A stretch of 32,234 nucleotides of DNA from Clostridiales bacterium (lineage in GTDB: Bacteria; Bacillota; Clostridia; Clostridiales; Caloramatoraceae): positions 1-32,234 of the forward strand of contig JAOAFH010000090.1 in the NCBI GenBank assembly GCA_026416355.1, given 5' to 3'. Each line of letters begins with the position of its first letter. The first letter of the stretch is position 1. The notes below the pieces were generated by a model. That model worked only from the letters and a program-made list of their open reading frames with translations, did no database searches and was not told where the DNA came from. This document shows positions 8,084 through 15,676 of the stretch, in pieces. Position numbers and translations under genes: made by a program.

Positions 8084-8737
8084 ATGAGCAATATAGCACA
8101 CGATCATGCAGAGGAATATATTAGAAGTTTAATAAAAGAACCAAATGATTTACAAAATGAGCTAAGAAAATATGCTGAGGAAAATAATGTCCCAATTGTT
8201 CACAAGGAAGTAGCCCAATTTTTAAGAGTTTTAATTAAGTCAAATAATATAAAAAGAATATTAGAGGTAGGGACTGCAATCGGGTATTCTTCCATATTAA
8301 TGGCCGAAGCTGCAGGTTCAGGGGCAAAAATTGTTACAATTGAAAGAGATGAAAATATGTATGATATAGCAATTGAAAATATAAAAAAAGCTGGATTAGA
8401 AGACAGAATAGAGGTAATAAAGGGAGATGCCCTTGATGTTCTTAATAACATCCAAGATACATTTGATATGATATTCATTGATGGTGCAAAGGGACACTAT
8501 AGTGAAATGCTAAAAATAGTTACTAAAATATTAAAAAAGAATGGAATTGTATTTTCAGATAATGTATTATTTAGAGGAATGGTTTGTTCAGATGAACTTC
8601 TTATCAGAAGAAAAATTACTATAGTAAAAAGGATGAGAAAATATCTAAAGGAACTTTCTGAATCAAACATTTTTGAAACTGTAATACTACCAGTTGGAGA
8701 TGGGGTGGCATTAAGCACCAAAATTAAGGAGGAATAA
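8084..8737 (+). CDS. trmR: tRNA 5-hydroxyuridine methyltransferase TrmR (YrrM)
   Basis: Class I SAM-dependent O-methyltransferase, 217 residues. The start is ATG 8084, seven bases after the end of the GGAGG site at 8074-8078 or so; the in-frame TTG at 8072 overlaps that site and is unlikely. The SAM loop is EVGTAIGYSS (61-70), followed by the acidic ribose-binding TIERD and the FIDGAKGHY motif. TrmR methylates 5-hydroxyuridine at tRNA wobble position 34 to 5-methoxyuridine. This call rests on context: it is two bases ahead of a U32-family hydroxylation gene, as yrrM-yrrN-yrrO in B. subtilis. On sequence alone it is a generic O-methyltransferase. Confidence 0.85.
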   Translation: MSNIAHDHAEEYIRSLIKEPNDLQNELRKYAEENNVPIVHKEVAQFLRVLIKSNNIKRILEVGTAIGYSSILMAEAAGSGAKIVTIERDENMYDIAIENIKKAGLEDRIEVIKGDALDVLNNIQDTFDMIFIDGAKGHYSEMLKIVTKILKKNGIVFSDNVLFRGMVCSDELLIRRKITIVKRMRKYLKELSESNIFETVILPVGDGVALSTKIKEE

Positions 8738-8739
8738 AG

Positions 8740-9963
8740 ATGAAAAAGGTTGAGTTATTGGCACCAGCTGGGAATCTAGAAAAATTAAAAACAGCTTTCA
8801 TTTACGGTGCAGATGCTGTTTATATTGGTGGAGAAAATTTTAGTTTAAGAGCAATGGCAGATAATTTCTCTCTAGAAGAGATGAAAGAAGGAATTGAATT
8901 TGCGCATAACTTGAATAAAAAAGTTTATGTTACTATAAATATTTTTCCACATAACAATGATTTTGAGGGACTACCTGAATATATTAAAAAGTTAAATGAA
9001 ATAAATGTTGATGCAGTTATTGTTTCAGATTTGGGAATTTTTTCTGTTGTAAAAGAAGTAGCACCTAACATGGAAGTACATATAAGCACACAAGCTAATA
9101 ATGTAAACTATAAATCAGCAGAGTTTTGGTATAAACTTGGAGCTAAGAGGGTTGTTTTAGCACGCGAGTTGTCACTAAAAGAAATCAAAGAAATTAGAGA
9201 AAAAGTACCTGCAGATTTAGAATTAGAAGCTTTTGTCCATGGTGCAATGTGTATTTCATATTCAGGAAGATGTTTACTATCAAACTATATGACAAATAGA
9301 GATGCCAACAGAGGTATGTGTGCGCATCCATGCAGATATAAGTATTATTTAGTTGAGGAAAAAAGACCAGGTCAATATTTCCCAGTTTTTGAAGATGAAA
9401 GAGGCACATATATCATGAACTCAAATGATTTATGTATGATTGAATATATTCCAGAGCTAATTGAAAGTGGTATATCAAGCTTTAAAATAGAAGGAAGAAT
9501 GAAAAGTTCATATTATGTTGCTTCAGTTGTTAAAGCCTATAGGGAGGCAATAGATGCCTATTATGAACAAGGTGAAAATTATAAGTTTAATCCTAAGTGG
9601 CTTGAAGATGTGTCTAAATCAAGTCATAGAGAATTTTCAACAGGATTCTATTTTGGCAAACCAGAAAAACAAATATATAATAGCTCCTCATATATCAGAA
9701 CCCATGATATAGTAGGATTAGTTATTGATTATGATAGAGAAAATAATATAGCAACAATTGAACAAAGAAACAGAGTATTTAAAGGAGAAGAAGTTGAAGT
9801 TTTAACTTCTAAGGGTGAAAATTTTAAGCTTGTATTAGAAAATATGTGGAATCAAGAAGGCGAAGAAATAGAATCAGCGCCTCATCCACAAATGATATAT
9901 AAAATTAGAACACAGCAACAATTAAAACCATTTGATATGCTTGTTAAAGAGAAAGGGGATTAA
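8740..9963 (+). CDS. trhP: Peptidase U32-family tRNA hydroxylation protein TrhP
   Basis: Member of peptidase family U32, 407 residues. The U32 signature runs from EAFVHGAMC to GRCLLS (residues 163-181). Four conserved cysteines, C171, C178, C194 and C198, fit the iron-sulfur cluster of RlhA/TrhP-type enzymes. These work on RNA rather than as proteases; TrhP makes 5-hydroxyuridine at tRNA U34, using prephenate-derived chemistry. The product is the substrate of the neighbouring TrmR. B. subtilis has two such genes in a row (yrrN, yrrO); only one is here, resembling the larger YrrO. Confidence 0.88.
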   Translation: MKKVELLAPAGNLEKLKTAFIYGADAVYIGGENFSLRAMADNFSLEEMKEGIEFAHNLNKKVYVTINIFPHNNDFEGLPEYIKKLNEINVDAVIVSDLGIFSVVKEVAPNMEVHISTQANNVNYKSAEFWYKLGAKRVVLARELSLKEIKEIREKVPADLELEAFVHGAMCISYSGRCLLSNYMTNRDANRGMCAHPCRYKYYLVEEKRPGQYFPVFEDERGTYIMNSNDLCMIEYIPELIESGISSFKIEGRMKSSYYVASVVKAYREAIDAYYEQGENYKFNPKWLEDVSKSSHREFSTGFYFGKPEKQIYNSSSYIRTHDIVGLVIDYDRENNIATIEQRNRVFKGEEVEVLTSKGENFKLVLENMWNQEGEEIESAPHPQMIYKIRTQQQLKPFDMLVKEKGD

Positions 9964-9964
9964 A

Positions 9965-10600
9965 ATGAGTAGACCAATAATAATTGGAATCGAAGGTGGA
10001 ACAGGTTCTGGTAAAAGTACAGTTGCTCAGGAGATTTACAGTAGTCTTCCTGAAGAAAGTATCTCAGTAATTGAACAAGACAATTATTACAAAGATCAAA
10101 GCCATCTTTCCTTCGAAGAAAGAACAAAAACTAACTACGATCATCCAGATGCATTTGATACAGCATTACTTCTTGAGCACCTTAAAAAACTATCAATGGG
10201 TGAATCAATAGATAAACCTATTTATGATTTTGCTAATCATACAAGAAAAAAAGAAACTGTTAAAGTAGAACCAAAGGACATAGTAGTTTTAGAAGGTATT
10301 ATGATTTTGGTTGAACCTGAAATCAGAAATATGCTTGATATAAAGATTTTTGTTGATACTGATGCTGATGTTAGAATCATAAGAAGAATTAAGAGGGACA
10401 TTAAAGAAAGAGGAAGAACTCTTGATTCAGTGATAGATCAATATATAAACGTTGTAAGACCAATGCATTTACAATTTGTTGAACCAACAAAGAGATATGC
10501 AGATATTATAATCCCAGAAGGTGGTTACAACAAAGTTGCGATTGATATAATGATTGCAAAGGTAAATGAAATTGTTAGAAGAAAACAAGGTTTAAAATAA
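9965..10600 (+). CDS. udk: Uridine kinase
   Basis: Phosphorylates uridine and cytidine in pyrimidine salvage. The protein is 211 residues from ATG 9965, which directly follows the trhP stop and has a GAAAGGGGAT site; the longer frame opening at 9932 overlaps trhP and has no support. The P-loop is GGTGSGKST (11-19). The EQDNYYKD segment and the later RRIKRDIKERGR stretch, with arginines for phosphate binding and the lid, are typical. It is the last gene of the typA unit. Only a weak A/T stem follows, so transcripts may read towards sigK. Confidence 0.95.
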   Translation: MSRPIIIGIEGGTGSGKSTVAQEIYSSLPEESISVIEQDNYYKDQSHLSFEERTKTNYDHPDAFDTALLLEHLKKLSMGESIDKPIYDFANHTRKKETVKVEPKDIVVLEGIMILVEPEIRNMLDIKIFVDTDADVRIIRRIKRDIKERGRTLDSVIDQYINVVRPMHLQFVEPTKRYADIIIPEGGYNKVAIDIMIAKVNEIVRRKQGLK

Positions 10601-10661
10601 AAATACTCTTTATTTTTGGAAAAAAATATGTTAAAATTAAAATATACAAAGGAATAAATTG

Positions 10662-10690
10662 TAACATTGCCCTCCTGTAAAGCATATAAT
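10662..10690 (+). promoter_or_regulatory. Sigma-E-like sporulation promoter of sigK
   Basis: TAACATT at 10662-10668 and CATATAAT at 10683-10690, separated by 14 bases. The -10 matches the sigma-E consensus CATACAAT at seven of eight positions. sigK is made under sigma-E in the mother cell in known spore formers. The -10 also contains TATAAT, but no good sigma-A -35 stands at 16-18 bases. Confidence 0.5.
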
Positions 10691-10721
10691 GTACATAGGC
10701 CTATCAGGGGGGTGTTTTTTT
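10669..10721 (+). terminator. Terminator-like hairpin covering the sigK ribosome site
   Basis: GCCCTCCTG (10669-10677) can pair with CAGGGGGGT (10705-10713) over nine positions, two of them G-U. A T-run follows at 10715-10721 and runs into the TTG start of sigK. The 3' arm is the ribosome binding site itself. The 27-base loop contains the sigma-E-like -10. It could both end read-through from udk and hide the ribosome site in any transcript started upstream. Confidence 0.5.
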
Positions 10722-11406
10722 GATTGTAGAAACTATATGTAGCTTGCTTGACGGATTATTTGTTCTAGCTGGATATATAACAAATGGAAGTTCCTTCCCT
10801 AAACCCCTAACTGAAGAAGAAGAAAAAGAGCTATTTGATGCATATAAAGCAGGCGACCAACAGGCAAAGGCTGAATTAATTACAAGAAATTTAAGATTAG
10901 TTGCACATATTATAAAAAAGTTTGGTCCTATTGGGAAAGATTCAGATGATTTAATTTCTATTGGAACAGTAGGATTAATTAAAGCAATTGAAAGTTTTGA
11001 TTACGACAAAGGCAATAGGTTAGCAACTTATGCAGCAAGATGTATTGAAAATGAAATTTTAATGTTTATGCGTTCTGCAAAGAAAGTAAAAACTGAAGTT
11101 TACCTACAAGATCCAATAGGAGTAGATAAAGAAGGAAATGAAATTTGTCTAATGGATGTTTTAGGCACTGAAAGTGATCAAATTTTAGATGAAGTAGAAA
11201 GTAAAATCTCTATTAGAAAGTTATACAATATTATTGATAAGGTACTTGAGGAAAAGGAGAAGGCTATAATAAAGTGGCGTTATGGATTAAGTTGTGAACC
11301 CAAAACACAGATGGAGATAGCTAATATTTTAGGTATTTCAAGAAGTTATGTTTCACGAATAGAAAAAAGAGCTCTAAAAAAATTAGCAAAGGAAATGCAA
11401 AGGTAG
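10720..11406 (+). CDS. sigK: Sporulation sigma factor K, uninterrupted
   Basis: RNA polymerase sigma factor for late mother-cell genes, 228 residues. It starts at TTG 10720, seven bases after the GGGGGG site. Residues ~1-18 are a hydrophobic pro-sequence, followed by YITNGSSFPKPL, closely like the processing region of B. subtilis pro-sigma-K. Region 2 shows NLRLVAHIIKKF and DLISIGTVGLIKAIESF. Region 4 shows MEIANILGISRSYVSRIEKRALKKL, which is close to sigma-K. The reading frame is complete, with no skin-type insertion. Retention of the pro-sequence suggests that it is activated by a SpoIVFB-like protease. SigE is the main alternative but has a different pro-region and lies next to spoIIGA. 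Confidence 0.93.
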   Translation: MIVETICSLLDGLFVLAGYITNGSSFPKPLTEEEEKELFDAYKAGDQQAKAELITRNLRLVAHIIKKFGPIGKDSDDLISIGTVGLIKAIESFDYDKGNRLATYAARCIENEILMFMRSAKKVKTEVYLQDPIGVDKEGNEICLMDVLGTESDQILDEVESKISIRKLYNIIDKVLEEKEKAIIKWRYGLSCEPKTQMEIANILGISRSYVSRIEKRALKKLAKEMQR

Positions 11407-11424
11407 CACAGAAGTGCTACCTTT
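11399..11424 (+). terminator. Hairpin terminator of sigK
   Basis: A perfect 11-bp stem (11399-11409 with 11414-11424) and a four-base loop AGAA, overlapping the stop codon. Only three T close the stem and no longer U-tract follows, so its strength is uncertain. Confidence 0.6.
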
Positions 11425-11429
11425 AATAC

Positions 11430-11458
11430 TATTCAATTAGTTAATAATTTGTTAGAAT
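11430..11458 (+). promoter_or_regulatory. Possible extended -10 promoter of yqeG
   Basis: TATTCA at 11430-11435 (3 of 6), 17-base spacer, TAGAAT at 11453-11458 (5 of 6) preceded by TG at 11450-11451. The TG-N-TAGAAT form can offset the poor -35. Confidence 0.4.
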
Positions 11459-11491
11459 AGAATAGTAATTATAGATAGATAGGTGAGTTAT

Positions 11492-12004
11492 ATGCAAAAT
11501 TTATTAAAACCTGATTATTATGTTAATAGTATTTACAATATTAATTATCAAAAATTAAAAGACATGGGAATTAAAAATATTATTTTTGACATAGATAATA
11601 CATTGGTTAAATGGAAGACCCCTAAAATAAATGATAAAGCTAAAATTTTATTAGAAAGCTTAATTGATATGGGTTTTAATATATGTATTTTATCCAATAG
11701 CTCAGCTAAAAGAGTAAAAAATTTTACTGACAATGATAAAATTCTTTATTTTAGTGGAATTGGAATTAAACCAATGAAAAATAAGTTTTATGGTGCATTA
11801 AATGTTTTAAAAGCAAAAAAAGAAGAAACATGTATTGTTGGTGATCAAATTTTCACAGACATACTTGGTGGAAATAGAATAGGTATTACAACTATATTAG
11901 TTGAACCAATTGATAGTAATGAACTTATTACAACAATGTTTATTAGAAAAATTGAAAAAAAAATAAAGAAAAAATTAAATATGAATAACGATATTTGTTC
12001 TTGA
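11492..12004 (+). CDS. yqeG: YqeG-family HAD IIIA phosphatase
   Basis: Haloacid dehalogenase-fold phosphatase, 170 residues. The ATG at 11492 is preferred; the in-frame GTG at 11483 is inside the AGGTG site. Motif I is DIDNT (33-37) with the nucleophile Asp33, motif II is ILSNSS near residue 65, and the last motif GDQIFTDILGGN supplies the acidic metal ligands. The C-terminus is strongly basic. YqeG in B. subtilis lies beside yqeH and aroE; here it lies just ahead of the pilus cluster. Substrate is unknown, though relatives act on phosphatidylglycerophosphate. Confidence 0.88.
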   Translation: MQNLLKPDYYVNSIYNINYQKLKDMGIKNIIFDIDNTLVKWKTPKINDKAKILLESLIDMGFNICILSNSSAKRVKNFTDNDKILYFSGIGIKPMKNKFYGALNVLKAKKEETCIVGDQIFTDILGGNRIGITTILVEPIDSNELITTMFIRKIEKKIKKKLNMNNDICS

Positions 12005-12023
12005 TTGTGTTTAAAAAAATATC

Positions 12024-12091
12024 TACTGGCAATAATTTTAAAGTGCTTCGGAGGTGATTAAGTTAAATGGAATTAAAGGATATTGCCAGTA
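12024..12091 (+). repeat. 11-bp inverted repeat around the pilB ribosome site and start
   Basis: TACTGGCAATA (12024-12034) is an exact inverted match to TATTGCCAGTA (12081-12091). The 46-base loop holds the GGAGGTGATTA ribosome site (12050-12060) and the ATG (12067). The right arm is inside codons of pilB. Confidence 0.5.
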
Positions 12092-13359
12092 AATATGAAG
12101 ATAATAATGATAAAATTTTAAATTTAGATGATATAATAAAAGAAATAAACAACCTAAATTTTAACTATTATAAAATAAATGAAAACATCAGCAATGAAGT
12201 CAAAAATTTTCCTATAGTTAAATTGGTAGATGGTTTGATATATAATGCAATAAATACCAATACCAGCGATATTCACATTGAACCTATGTCAAACAAAACA
12301 AGAATTAGATATAGAATAGATGGAGAATTGTCTGAAGTTGCTTCTATACCAATTAGTTCACATCAATTGGTTGTTGGTAGAATAAAAATACTAGCTCATA
12401 TGGATATTTCTGAAAAACGCATTCCCCAAGATGGCAGAGTAATTTTTAACAATCACTATGGTTTTGTTGACTTAAGAGTTTCATCTATGCCAACTGTTTA
12501 TGGTGAAAAGATTGTCATAAGAATTCTCAAAAAAAGTACAACAGATATAAAAAGAAAAGAATTAGGTTTCAGTGAGAAAGATGAAAAAATAATAGATAGA
12601 TTAATATCGACTCAAGGGGGACTAATTTTAGTTGCTGGTCCAACTGGTAGTGGTAAGACAACTACTTTATATTCGATTTTAAAGGATTTAAATAAAAATA
12701 TTAAAAACATTATAACAATTGAGGATCCAGTTGAGTATATGATAGATGGATTAAATCAAATTAATGTTAATACAAAAATAGGATTAGATTTTAGTCAAGT
12801 TTTAAGGTCGGTATTAAGGCAAGACCCTGATGTAATTATGATAGGAGAAATAAGAGACCAAGAAACAGCAAAAATAGCTGTTAGAGCAGCTATTACAGGT
12901 CATTTAGTTTTAAGCACAATTCATACAATAGATGCACCTTCGACTATAATAAGGCTTATTGAAATGGGGGTTGAACCATATCTTGTGGCAAGTTCCATTA
13001 AGGGCGTTATTGCACAAAGACTTGTAAAGAAAATTTGCCCAAAATGTAAAACAGAATATAAAGCTGACATGCTTCAACAAAAAATTATAGATGAATCAAA
13101 AAAACATTATCTTTATAAAGGCAGTGGATGCGAGCATTGTCAATATACTGGTTATAAAGGTAGAGTGGGTATTTTTGAAGTGTTAGAGATAACAAGAGAA
13201 CACAGAGAAGCAATTGTTTCAAATCAGAATATTGACAACTTTAGGGATTTATGCATTAATAAAGATATGAATAATTTACAAGAATCTTGTAAAATTATGT
13301 TATTAAATGGTATAACAACATTGGAGGAGTATATAAAACTTGTAATGACAAATGATTAG
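12067..13359 (+). CDS. pilB: Type IV pilus assembly ATPase PilB (GspE family)
   Basis: Secretion-type hexameric ATPase that powers pilus extension, 430 residues. The P-loop GPTGSGKTT is near 191-199, the Walker B region IMIGEIRD near 257-264, and the HLVLSTIHT His box follows. A CPKC pair near 324 and a CEHC pair near 356 form the zinc-binding site that is found in PilB and GspE but not PilT. It is shorter than the usual ~560 residues; most of the N-terminal MshEN-type domain is absent, leaving a helical leader of about 60 residues. The start is ATG 12067 with GGAGGTGAT spaced 12 bases away, rather long. It heads the pilus operon. Confidence 0.93.
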   Translation: MELKDIASKYEDNNDKILNLDDIIKEINNLNFNYYKINENISNEVKNFPIVKLVDGLIYNAINTNTSDIHIEPMSNKTRIRYRIDGELSEVASIPISSHQLVVGRIKILAHMDISEKRIPQDGRVIFNNHYGFVDLRVSSMPTVYGEKIVIRILKKSTTDIKRKELGFSEKDEKIIDRLISTQGGLILVAGPTGSGKTTTLYSILKDLNKNIKNIITIEDPVEYMIDGLNQINVNTKIGLDFSQVLRSVLRQDPDVIMIGEIRDQETAKIAVRAAITGHLVLSTIHTIDAPSTIIRLIEMGVEPYLVASSIKGVIAQRLVKKICPKCKTEYKADMLQQKIIDESKKHYLYKGSGCEHCQYTGYKGRVGIFEVLEITREHREAIVSNQNIDNFRDLCINKDMNNLQESCKIMLLNGITTLEEYIKLVMTND

Positions 13360-13369
13360 GAGGAACAAT

Positions 13370-14428
13370 ATGACAAAGTTTGATCAACTACTAAAGAAGG
13401 TAATAGATATTGGAGCATCAGATTTACATATCACAGTTGGAATTCCACCGACAGCAAGAGTAAATGGAACATTAGTTCAACTGACAGAAGAAAAACTAAC
13501 AACTGATCAAACAGAGGAGTATGTTAGGTTTGTATTAACAGAAGAACAATATGAGAAGTACCAAGAGCTTGGTGAATTGGATTTTTCATATGCTCTTCAA
13601 GGAATTGGTAGATTTAGAGTTAATGCATTTAAGCAAAGAGGAAGTGATGCAATGGCACTAAGAACAGTTGCAGCACAAGTTCCTACTCTAGACAAGCTCG
13701 AGATGCCAAATGTCTTAAAGGAATTAACAAATAAAACAAGAGGATTAATTTTAGTAACTGGTCCGACAGGAAGTGGTAAATCTACAACTTTAGCTGCAAT
13801 GATTAATGAAATCAATCAAAATAGAAGTTGCCATATTATAACACTTGAAGATCCAATAGAATATTTACATAAACACAAAAAGAGTATTGTAAATCAAAGA
13901 GAAGTTGGACATGATACAAAGTCATATGCAAATGCATTAAGAGCTGCATTAAGAGAAGATCCGGATGTTATACTTGTTGGAGAGATGCGTGATTTAGAAA
14001 CTATCTCAATTGCAATAACGGCAGCTGAAACAGGACATTTAGTTCTATCAACATTACATACAATTGGTGCTTCAAAAACAGTTGATAGAATAGTGGATGT
14101 TTTTCCGCCATATCAACAACAACAAATTAAAGTTCAACTTTCAGCTGTTTTAGAGGGAGTAATTTCTCAGCAGTTAATTAAGAGAGCAGATGGAAATGGA
14201 AGAGTGTGTGCAATGGAAATTATGACAGCTACACCTGCTATTAGAAACTTAATAAGAGAAGGTAAAACACATCAAATAGATTCTGCAGTTCAAACTGGTG
14301 CAAAGTTTGGAATGAAGACAATGGATATGTCTTTAGTTGAACTTTATAAAAAGGGATTAATATCATATGAGGATGCTTTAAATTATTCTGTTGATAGAGA
14401 TATAGTTATGAGATTATTAAGCATATAG
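13370..14428 (+). CDS. pilT: Type IV pilus retraction ATPase PilT
   Basis: Powers pilus retraction and twitching, 352 residues. ATG 13370 is chosen since the AGGAGGA site at 13357-13364 overlaps the earlier ATG at 13352. The P-loop is GPTGSGKST near 130-138. The Walker B sequence is VILVGEMRD, the His box is HLVLSTLHTIGA, and AIRNLIREGKTHQI is the PilT-specific C-terminal motif. It has no zinc cysteines, unlike PilB. It begins ten bases after pilB. Its presence says the pili are probably retractable. Confidence 0.96.
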   Translation: MTKFDQLLKKVIDIGASDLHITVGIPPTARVNGTLVQLTEEKLTTDQTEEYVRFVLTEEQYEKYQELGELDFSYALQGIGRFRVNAFKQRGSDAMALRTVAAQVPTLDKLEMPNVLKELTNKTRGLILVTGPTGSGKSTTLAAMINEINQNRSCHIITLEDPIEYLHKHKKSIVNQREVGHDTKSYANALRAALREDPDVILVGEMRDLETISIAITAAETGHLVLSTLHTIGASKTVDRIVDVFPPYQQQQIKVQLSAVLEGVISQQLIKRADGNGRVCAMEIMTATPAIRNLIREGKTHQIDSAVQTGAKFGMKTMDMSLVELYKKGLISYEDALNYSVDRDIVMRLLSI

Positions 14429-14454
14429 TTAAACAATATTGGGGTGTTTGTTGT

Positions 14455-15615
14455 ATGCCTTTATTAGAAGAAAAAATAGTTAAAGCAAGATACAAAAAAA
14501 TAAGATACAAAGTAGACACTGCCTTTAAATCAGGTAGTGTCTATAATACTTTTAAAGATATTAAACTATTTAAAAGAGATATCAAATTTAATACTAAGGA
14601 ATTGTATTTTATATGCAGACAGTTTTCTATGGCATTTAATTCTGGTATGGATATTTTAAGAAGTATTGAGGCTATTGAAGAGAATACAATTAACAAAAAT
14701 GTAAGCAAGGTTTTTGCAAAAATACATGAAAGTGTACAAAGTGGTCTACTACTTTCACAATCAATAAAATTGACTAATGCGTTTCCTTTGTTTTTTGTTA
14801 ATATGATTGAAGCTGGAGAAGTAAGTGGTAGATTAGAGTATGTTTTAAATAGTTTAAGTGATTACTATGAAAAAGAGTTAAGGTTAAAGAAAAAAATAAC
14901 ACAGGCACTTTTATATCCCACTTTTGTAGTTATTTTTACTACTCTAGTATTTTACATTATGCTAGTTAAAGTTGTTCCTATGTTTGTTAATGTTTTAAAT
15001 CAATTTCCCAAAATTGAGCTACCAAAGCAAACAAGATTAATTATATCTTTATCAGATTTTTTAAGGGAAAATAATGAAAAAGTGATTATTAGCATTTTGA
15101 TTTTTGCAATTACTCATAAAGTATTTATACAGGGTAGATTTAAAAATGTAGTTGATTATCTAAAAATAAAAATACCAATAATAAAAAATTTATATAAGCT
15201 AAATATATCAATAAAGTTTTTAGGTAGTATGGGGATTTTGACTAAAAGTGGTATATCATATATAAATTCAATTGAAATAGCATCAAAAGTTATAGAGAAT
15301 ATTCATATTCAAGAGGAACTTATAAATGTTAAAGATAGTTTGTTGATGGGAGATTCATTAAGTGAATCTATTTCAAGAGTAAAATTTTTTCCTAAGCTAT
15401 TAAAAAGTATGTTAAAAACAGCAGAGGAAACAGGTAAACTTGAGGTTGTTTTTGAAAATATGCATAGATATTATCTTGATGAGTTTGAAGATAAATTAAA
15501 GATTATTACTTCATTATTAGAACCAGCGATGATTATTGTTGTGGCAAGTATAGTAGGTTTTTTAATCATGTCCATAATATTACCAATATTTAATATATAT
15601 AGGGGTATGATGTAA
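14455..15615 (+). CDS. pilC: Pilus inner-membrane platform protein PilC (GspF family)
   Basis: Membrane platform that links the ATPase ring to pilin entry, 386 residues. Two GspF repeats are visible: the first runs from LYFICRQFSMAFNSGMDILRSIE, with NMIEAGEVSGRLEYVL, and the second has SMGILTKSGISYINSIE followed by MLKTAEETGKLEVVF. There are three hydrophobic segments, at about residues 155-180, 210-225 and 350-375. The start is ATG 14455 with a GGGGTG site. A 61-base gap with a hairpin separates it from the pilin gene. Confidence 0.93.
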   Translation: MPLLEEKIVKARYKKIRYKVDTAFKSGSVYNTFKDIKLFKRDIKFNTKELYFICRQFSMAFNSGMDILRSIEAIEENTINKNVSKVFAKIHESVQSGLLLSQSIKLTNAFPLFFVNMIEAGEVSGRLEYVLNSLSDYYEKELRLKKKITQALLYPTFVVIFTTLVFYIMLVKVVPMFVNVLNQFPKIELPKQTRLIISLSDFLRENNEKVIISILIFAITHKVFIQGRFKNVVDYLKIKIPIIKNLYKLNISIKFLGSMGILTKSGISYINSIEIASKVIENIHIQEELINVKDSLLMGDSLSESISRVKFFPKLLKSMLKTAEETGKLEVVFENMHRYYLDEFEDKLKIITSLLEPAMIIVVASIVGFLIMSIILPIFNIYRGMM

Positions 15616-15623
15616 TGTTTAAT

Positions 15624-15673
15624 CATCCCTCCGTTGGCAATAATTATATATGTCAAAATTTAAAGGAGGGATG
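15624..15673 (+). promoter_or_regulatory. Hairpin hiding the pilin ribosome binding site
   Basis: CATCCCTCC (15624-15632) is the exact inverted match of GGAGGGATG (15665-15673), with a 32-base loop. The 3' arm is the pilin Shine-Dalgarno sequence; two more A-T pairs can form beyond one mismatch. No T-run follows, so this is not a terminator. It could lower, or make conditional, translation of the pilin or mark an RNA processing point between pilC and the pilin. Confidence 0.5.
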
Positions 15674-15676
15674 TTT

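Noticed and set aside
10594..10616. Terminator after udk
   Set aside because: AAAATAAA can pair with TTTATTTT, but the stem is A/T only and would be unstable; I do not list it as a feature.
12001..12066. c-di-GMP riboswitch in front of the pilus operon
   Set aside because: Some Clostridia have one, but the 62-base gap is too short and lacks the conserved aptamer sequence; only the inverted repeat is present.
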